Of a stretch of 64,000 bases of DNA, positions 59,823 through 64,000 are shown one piece after another; within the stretch, counting starts at the first letter, position 1; each line of letters begins with the position of its first letter. Location: assembly GCA_947166355.1 (NCBI GenBank), contig CAMVDX010000006.1, positions 80,383 to 144,382 of the forward strand, given 5' to 3'. The notes beneath the pieces were generated by a model, which searched no databases, was not told where the DNA came from, and saw only the letters and a program-made list of their open reading frames with translations. The stretch comes from an uncultured Treponema sp. (GTDB lineage: Bacteria > Spirochaetota > Spirochaetia > Treponematales > Treponemataceae). Both the position numbers and the translations under genes were made by a program.

Positions 59823-60761
59823 TTAGTGTCCTACTCTGTTCAGAAGCTTCTGAACAAGCTTATTACAGAGAATCATTGTAAGGAACAAAACCGTTGCAAT
59901 TGCAGATGCATAACCCATTTCGAAGCGGGTAAAACCATAATCGTAAAGGTGGGTTACAATTGTATGTGCACAGTAATCTGTAGAAGGGAATCCGGCAAGC
60001 TGGAAGGTCTGGTCAAACACGTTGAAAGACTGTGTAATAGACATTACGGCACCAAACATCAACATAGGCTTCATGTTAGGAAGTGTAATAAACCAGAGCT
60101 CCTGCCAGCGGTTCTGAATTCCATCAATATAACCTGCTTCGTACTGAGCCTTATCAATTCCCTTAAGACCTGCAACAAATGAAAGGAAGCCGGTTCCCAG
60201 AGACATCCAGAGAATTACCGGAATAATAACCTTCATAACATTATGAGGATTTGTAAGGAAGAGAATCGGCGCATCAATAAGACCGAGGTTTCTCAGGAAG
60301 CGGTTAATCCATCCGTTCTGGTCATCACTAAAGAGCTGTTTGAAAACAACATAAGCATTTGACGCAATCGATGGAGCATAAAAGAAGAATACAACAAGTG
60401 TACGAACCCATTTTGGAAGCTCATTGATAAGCCAGGCAAAAAGGAAGGCCATAATGTAGCCTACAGGTCCTGTTATAATGGCAATAAGGAAGGTGTTCTT
60501 TACAGCTGTAGTAAATACTTCATCCTCAAGGAAAAGGTTCAGATAGTTTGTAGCCCCGATAAAATCAGGTTTTTCCAGAATATTATAGTTTGTAAAACTA
60601 AAATATATGGAAGTAATCATAGGAAGTACATAAAAAGTAATGAACAAAACTGCATAAGGCAAAAGGAAAAGATAACAAATTCTGTTCATTTTTATGCTGC
60701 GTCCTAAATCAGAAAGAGCCAGCTTCTTTTTGGCTATATATTTATCTAATTTCTCGCTCAT
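59823..60761 (-). CDS. Carbohydrate ABC transporter permease, MalF type (second pair)
   Basis: A 312-residue permease with six membrane helices and the EAA loop YEAGYIDGIQNRWQELWFITLPNMKP. The cytoplasmic N-terminus (LDKYIAKKKLALSDLGRSIKMNR) precedes the first helix. It lies nine bases after the large binding protein. Together with the 58914 gene it makes the channel for the substrate bound by the 60771 protein. Confidence 0.93.
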   Translation of the reverse strand: MSEKLDKYIAKKKLALSDLGRSIKMNRICYLFLLPYAVLFITFYVLPMITSIYFSFTNYNILEKPDFIGATNYLNLFLEDEVFTTAVKNTFLIAIITGPVGYIMAFLFAWLINELPKWVRTLVVFFFYAPSIASNAYVVFKQLFSDDQNGWINRFLRNLGLIDAPILFLTNPHNVMKVIIPVILWMSLGTGFLSFVAGLKGIDKAQYEAGYIDGIQNRWQELWFITLPNMKPMLMFGAVMSITQSFNVFDQTFQLAGFPSTDYCAHTIVTHLYDYGFTRFEMGYASAIATVLFLTMILCNKLVQKLLNRVGH

Positions 60762-60770
60762 ACTTTACTC

Positions 60771-63700
60771 CTAAAAATCCTCAGACACAGGAAGATTAAA
60801 CTCCTTGCGCTTTCGTGTAAGCTCTTCATTAATCTTACGTGTATAATCAATAAGGGTTTCACGAGCATCATCCTTATCGTTGATTACACGACGTGCACTG
60901 TTTGCAATATGACGAGGTGTATAATAAGAACCCGGAACCTCAGGAACTCCAACTGTCTGCTCCATAGACTCCTCAAGAATCTTAATCTGCTTTGAATTCC
61001 ATGAAAGCTGACGAAGTGCTGCTCTGTTTGCAGTTGCATAACGAGCCGAAGCACCAAGCAGAGCTTCCATCTCACGTCCAAAGCGAACCTGAACATCAGA
61101 AGAAACCCACCACTTCATAAATTCCCAGGAATTATTAAGGCGTGCTTCATTCTTCATAATCTGATTCCAGGTCTTTTCATCGATTCCAGGAATGACACCT
61201 TCTTCAAACTGATTTCCACTCAAATTGCTGTAAGAAAGCTCAGGCAAATCTACATGTACATAATCATCAAGATTCTTTCCGTTCTTAATCATCATAGTAC
61301 ATACACCACCTGCTGCATTTGAACGGTTGATATTACCCTTTCCATCATCAACTCCAGGAAGATATGTAAAATCCCAGAGACCGCGGATTTCAGGCGCACC
61401 GACTACGATTGTGTTATAAGTAGTATAGTTAGCAATTCCAATAGGCATATTACCTGTACGGAAGTTACTCATAAAGTCATAAATGATAGGAAGACCATAA
61501 CTGTTATAAAGACTTGTATAGGTCTTAAAGGCTGCAATTCCAGCCTCGCTGTCTATAACAGACTTTGAACCGTCTTTGCTGTAGAGCTGTCCACCGTTCT
61601 GATAAACCATAGAATAGAAAGCAGACATATCTGGAGCAACAGTTCCAACATTCGGATACGGAACACCGATTGTAAGGTTGTTGCCCTGAAGTGTTGGAAG
61701 AATTTCAATAAGTTCTTCCCAGGTATTCGGAACCTTAAGATCAAGCTGTTCAAGAATATCTTTTCGATAGAACATAAGGTTAAAGGTCTGCTGCTCAGGA
61801 AGCGCAAAAACACCGCCATCATATTCATAAGGCTTGTAAGCACTAGGCATGAACCATGAAAGAACTTCATCGCAATCCTTAAAACGGCGAAGGTTTACGT
61901 TTGCATTACGCATAGCATAATCAACAGGCTGCGACTGATAGGTAGAAATTACAACATCAGGTCCGTTACCTGCAACTACTGCATTAAGAAGAGATTCCGG
62001 TTTAATAAGTTTTACGTTTACATTAATTCCAGACTGAGGAGTAAAGCTGTCATCAATCATGTTCTTAAGAACCTGACTCTGATCACGACCTGTTACAATC
62101 CATACTTCAATAAGATTATCAGAACCCTTCTTATAAACACTTCCAAGAGATGAAGAATCATACATGTATGAGTTTATAAATGAAGTAATTTCATGAGCTG
62201 CATTCTTAAAGAAGTTTGAACGGTCAGGCTTAATTTTATCGCCTGCGGCCTGAACAATAAAGTAATCTACATCAAGCTTAGTTTCTGTCATTGTAAGCAT
62301 AGAAGAAGCAAGCGTTGTGATATTATCCTTAAAGTTTACAAAACCTCGGGTAATCTTATCAGGATGCTTGTAGAACTGTTCAAGCTGAAGAGCAAGGGTT
62401 TCTGCAGGAGAAATCTGATTTGATTTTTCACCAGTTACTGCCACAAAGTCATCAATAAGCTTGTAAAGACGACGACTTTCGAGCAGCATTGCCTCTACTT
62501 CTTCAGGGTAAACCTTTTGAATTTCATAATCGCGGTTTAAGTCAGGATTTGTTCCTGTAAGAACAAGGATTGTACGATAAATAAGATTCAAACGATAAAC
62601 AGAATCCTGAAGTCCCTGAATTACCTTACCGATATCTCCAAGCGTAGCTTCAAGCTTAAAAGTATGAGTTCCTTTTTTAAGATAGAACTGATACGGTTTT
62701 TTATCACTGTCTGAAAGAGTAACAAACTGCCAGTCAGGATCATAATTAAAGCCGATAGACTTAAGGCTATCAATAGGAATCTGACCGTCAATGTATACAG
62801 AACGGCAGGCAACATAACCACGCTGAAAGAACTGTCTTGCCTTGAGCGAAATTGTATACCAGCCGTCTTCTGGAATTTCAAAATCCCACTCAATCCACTG
62901 GCCAGGAATCTTCCATGAATCTCCACCAGTATAGTTTAAGATAGTCTGCTTTGTACTGTATGGTTCAGTAATAGCAGAAGAACGGTCATAGCGAGCAAAT
63001 AAAGAAGGATCTGAACGTATTACAGAATTTTCTCCCTGAACCTTTACAGAAATATTCTTTTTTTCAAATGAATCAGGGCGGCGAGGCTGTTTTGCAAGAT
63101 ACTGCTCATAACTATTATAAACAGCAACCGGAGTGAGTGTGAGAGCACTGATTGCCATAGGCTCACTTGTAGACTCAATTGTGATTTCGTTCTCACCCTT
63201 GTTAAAATAAAATTTATATGGATCAACTTCATAACCGAGGTCACTCTTAAAGGCAACAGTCTGATATTCAAAAACCTCTGTCTGGGTTGGACGAATACTG
63301 TTACCGCGGTTATCATATTTTATAGGACCGCCGTCTTTCCAGAGTCTGTAAAAAGCGAGAGTATCAGCACCAGTAAACGGCATTTCACCGTTTATATACA
63401 AAATGCGTTCCATATTAACGTTTCTCGACGGAACTGCAATATATTCAATACTGATATTGTAAAAGCCCGCTTCGGGAACATCCACTTTCCAGGTTACAGA
63501 AGAATCTTCTTCTGTAAAGACAACATCTTTTCCCTTATAGTTCTTTTCGATGCGTACACCATTTGAATCTGATTCAACATAATCAAGAACATCAACAGCA
63601 ACTTCTTTATTCGGATTTTTTGAAGACGAATGAATTCTCTGATACTCATCATAAGTCTTTACTGAAGAAGAAGCTCCAATGTTTGTGGATAAATCATAAT

Positions 63701-63821
63701 TCTCGTACTTTGCACGAAAATCTTTTTCAGGAAAAAAGCTCGGGATTGCAAAAATGAGGATGATAACCGCAAGGACTATCAGCACATTCCGCAACTTTTT
63801 ATTAATTTTTATTCCTACCAT
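60771..63821 (-). CDS. Giant membrane-anchored solute-binding protein with carbohydrate-binding-like modules
   Basis: The 1016-residue protein is about twice the family's normal length. A hydrophobic anchor at residues 10-29 has no lipobox. Two beta-sandwich modules follow (about 75-235 and 260-400), each with the W-V-pattern seen in WKVDVPEAGFYNISIEY and WIEWDFEIPEDGWYTISLKA, similar to carbohydrate-binding domains. A helical stretch spans 400-550. The solute-binding domain is at about 565-960 (AVVAGNGPDVVIS, FALPEQQTFNLMFYRKDILEQL, VPNTWEELIEILP). It is first in the operon and probably captures a polysaccharide fragment. The ATG at 63821 lacks a ribosome site; TAGAAT lies just upstream. Confidence 0.88.
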   Translation of the reverse strand: MVGIKINKKLRNVLIVLAVIILIFAIPSFFPEKDFRAKYENYDLSTNIGASSSVKTYDEYQRIHSSSKNPNKEVAVDVLDYVESDSNGVRIEKNYKGKDVVFTEEDSSVTWKVDVPEAGFYNISIEYIAVPSRNVNMERILYINGEMPFTGADTLAFYRLWKDGGPIKYDNRGNSIRPTQTEVFEYQTVAFKSDLGYEVDPYKFYFNKGENEITIESTSEPMAISALTLTPVAVYNSYEQYLAKQPRRPDSFEKKNISVKVQGENSVIRSDPSLFARYDRSSAITEPYSTKQTILNYTGGDSWKIPGQWIEWDFEIPEDGWYTISLKARQFFQRGYVACRSVYIDGQIPIDSLKSIGFNYDPDWQFVTLSDSDKKPYQFYLKKGTHTFKLEATLGDIGKVIQGLQDSVYRLNLIYRTILVLTGTNPDLNRDYEIQKVYPEEVEAMLLESRRLYKLIDDFVAVTGEKSNQISPAETLALQLEQFYKHPDKITRGFVNFKDNITTLASSMLTMTETKLDVDYFIVQAAGDKIKPDRSNFFKNAAHEITSFINSYMYDSSSLGSVYKKGSDNLIEVWIVTGRDQSQVLKNMIDDSFTPQSGINVNVKLIKPESLLNAVVAGNGPDVVISTYQSQPVDYAMRNANVNLRRFKDCDEVLSWFMPSAYKPYEYDGGVFALPEQQTFNLMFYRKDILEQLDLKVPNTWEELIEILPTLQGNNLTIGVPYPNVGTVAPDMSAFYSMVYQNGGQLYSKDGSKSVIDSEAGIAAFKTYTSLYNSYGLPIIYDFMSNFRTGNMPIGIANYTTYNTIVVGAPEIRGLWDFTYLPGVDDGKGNINRSNAAGGVCTMMIKNGKNLDDYVHVDLPELSYSNLSGNQFEEGVIPGIDEKTWNQIMKNEARLNNSWEFMKWWVSSDVQVRFGREMEALLGASARYATANRAALRQLSWNSKQIKILEESMEQTVGVPEVPGSYYTPRHIANSARRVINDKDDARETLIDYTRKINEELTRKRKEFNLPVSEDF

Positions 63822-63877
63822 AATAGAAACATTCTATCATATGTAGAGATTTATACCATAGGAAAAAATTCTTAGTA

Positions 63878-64000
63878 TTAGTCACACGGATTAGTCACAC
63901 GGATTAGTCACACGGATTAGTCACACGGATTAGTCACACGGATGGGTCACACGGATGGGTCACACGGATGGGTCACACGGATGGGTCACACGGATGGGTC
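63878..64000. repeat. 13-base tandem repeat running off the window
   Basis: Five copies of TTAGTCACACGGA (63878-63942) are followed by four complete and one partial copy of TGGGTCACACGGA (63943-64000). The unit length is not a multiple of three and copies within each block are identical. The repeat lies upstream of the operon that starts at 63821 and continues beyond the right edge. Confidence 0.95.

Noticed and set aside
59205..60182. A 325-residue plus-strand open frame, Cys/His/Asn-rich
   Set aside because: It spans two clear permease genes on the opposite strand and reflects their codon bias.
63878..64000. Possible CRISPR array at the right end
   Set aside because: Units are 13 bases with no spacers between them, so it is a simple tandem repeat.

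Overview
The window reads as chromosomal DNA of a Treponema-like spirochaete, probably a gut or rumen species. The evidence is a mraZ-rsmH-ftsL-murF start of a division/cell-wall cluster, a pair of periplasmic FlaA-type flagellar sheath proteins next to class II aldolase, and a cheA / cheW-cheR fusion / cheX / cheY operon, an order and a fusion typical of treponemes. Base composition is moderately AT-rich. No rRNA, tRNA, phage, insertion sequence or CRISPR array was seen.

Layout. 1-3.2 kb: division cluster on the minus strand, running off the left edge inside murF and headed by a four-box MraZ operator. 3.2-4.2 kb: a nuclease-like unknown and a degenerate tandem repeat. 4.2-11.9 kb: two FlaA-like genes with a sigma28-type promoter, fba, a membrane protein, manA, a sugar nucleotidyltransferase, deoD and a split chromate transporter. 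12-15.5 kb: a soluble LacI-type sensor kinase diverging from two response regulators. 15.6-20.5 kb: the chemotaxis operon, followed by an outer-membrane barrel with its own sigma28-type promoter and an OFA-family transporter. 23.4-29.7 kb: a three-gene signalling operon (hybrid kinase, FIST protein, and a sensory [FeFe]-hydrogenase fused to GGDEF-EAL). 29.8-35 kb: dgt, a membrane EAL protein, an ACT protein and argF. 35.3-46 kb: topoisomerase subunit B with a histone-like tail, a radical SAM protein carrying an inserted palindromic repeat, a LytTR/membrane module, an M28 peptidase, glyA, and two lipid or envelope membrane genes. 46-50 kb: a polar amino-acid ABC transporter and argH. 50.5-63.8 kb: a nine-gene carbohydrate-uptake locus with two permease pairs, two binding proteins, DUF5696-like, YIP1 and NHL proteins, and no ATPase gene.

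Two features run through the whole window. First, intergenic space is filled with several unrelated families of palindromic repeats. Many sit directly behind stop codons, and one copy lies in frame inside a gene. Second, many genes have a -10 box only 6-9 bases before the start codon and no Shine-Dalgarno sequence, so leaderless mRNAs appear common.

The strongest candidates for new biology are the hydrogenase-EAL / FIST / kinase operon (possible H2- or redox-controlled c-di-GMP turnover), the large carbohydrate locus, the coding-sequence-invading repeat, and the set of three identically spaced inverted repeats upstream of glyA.
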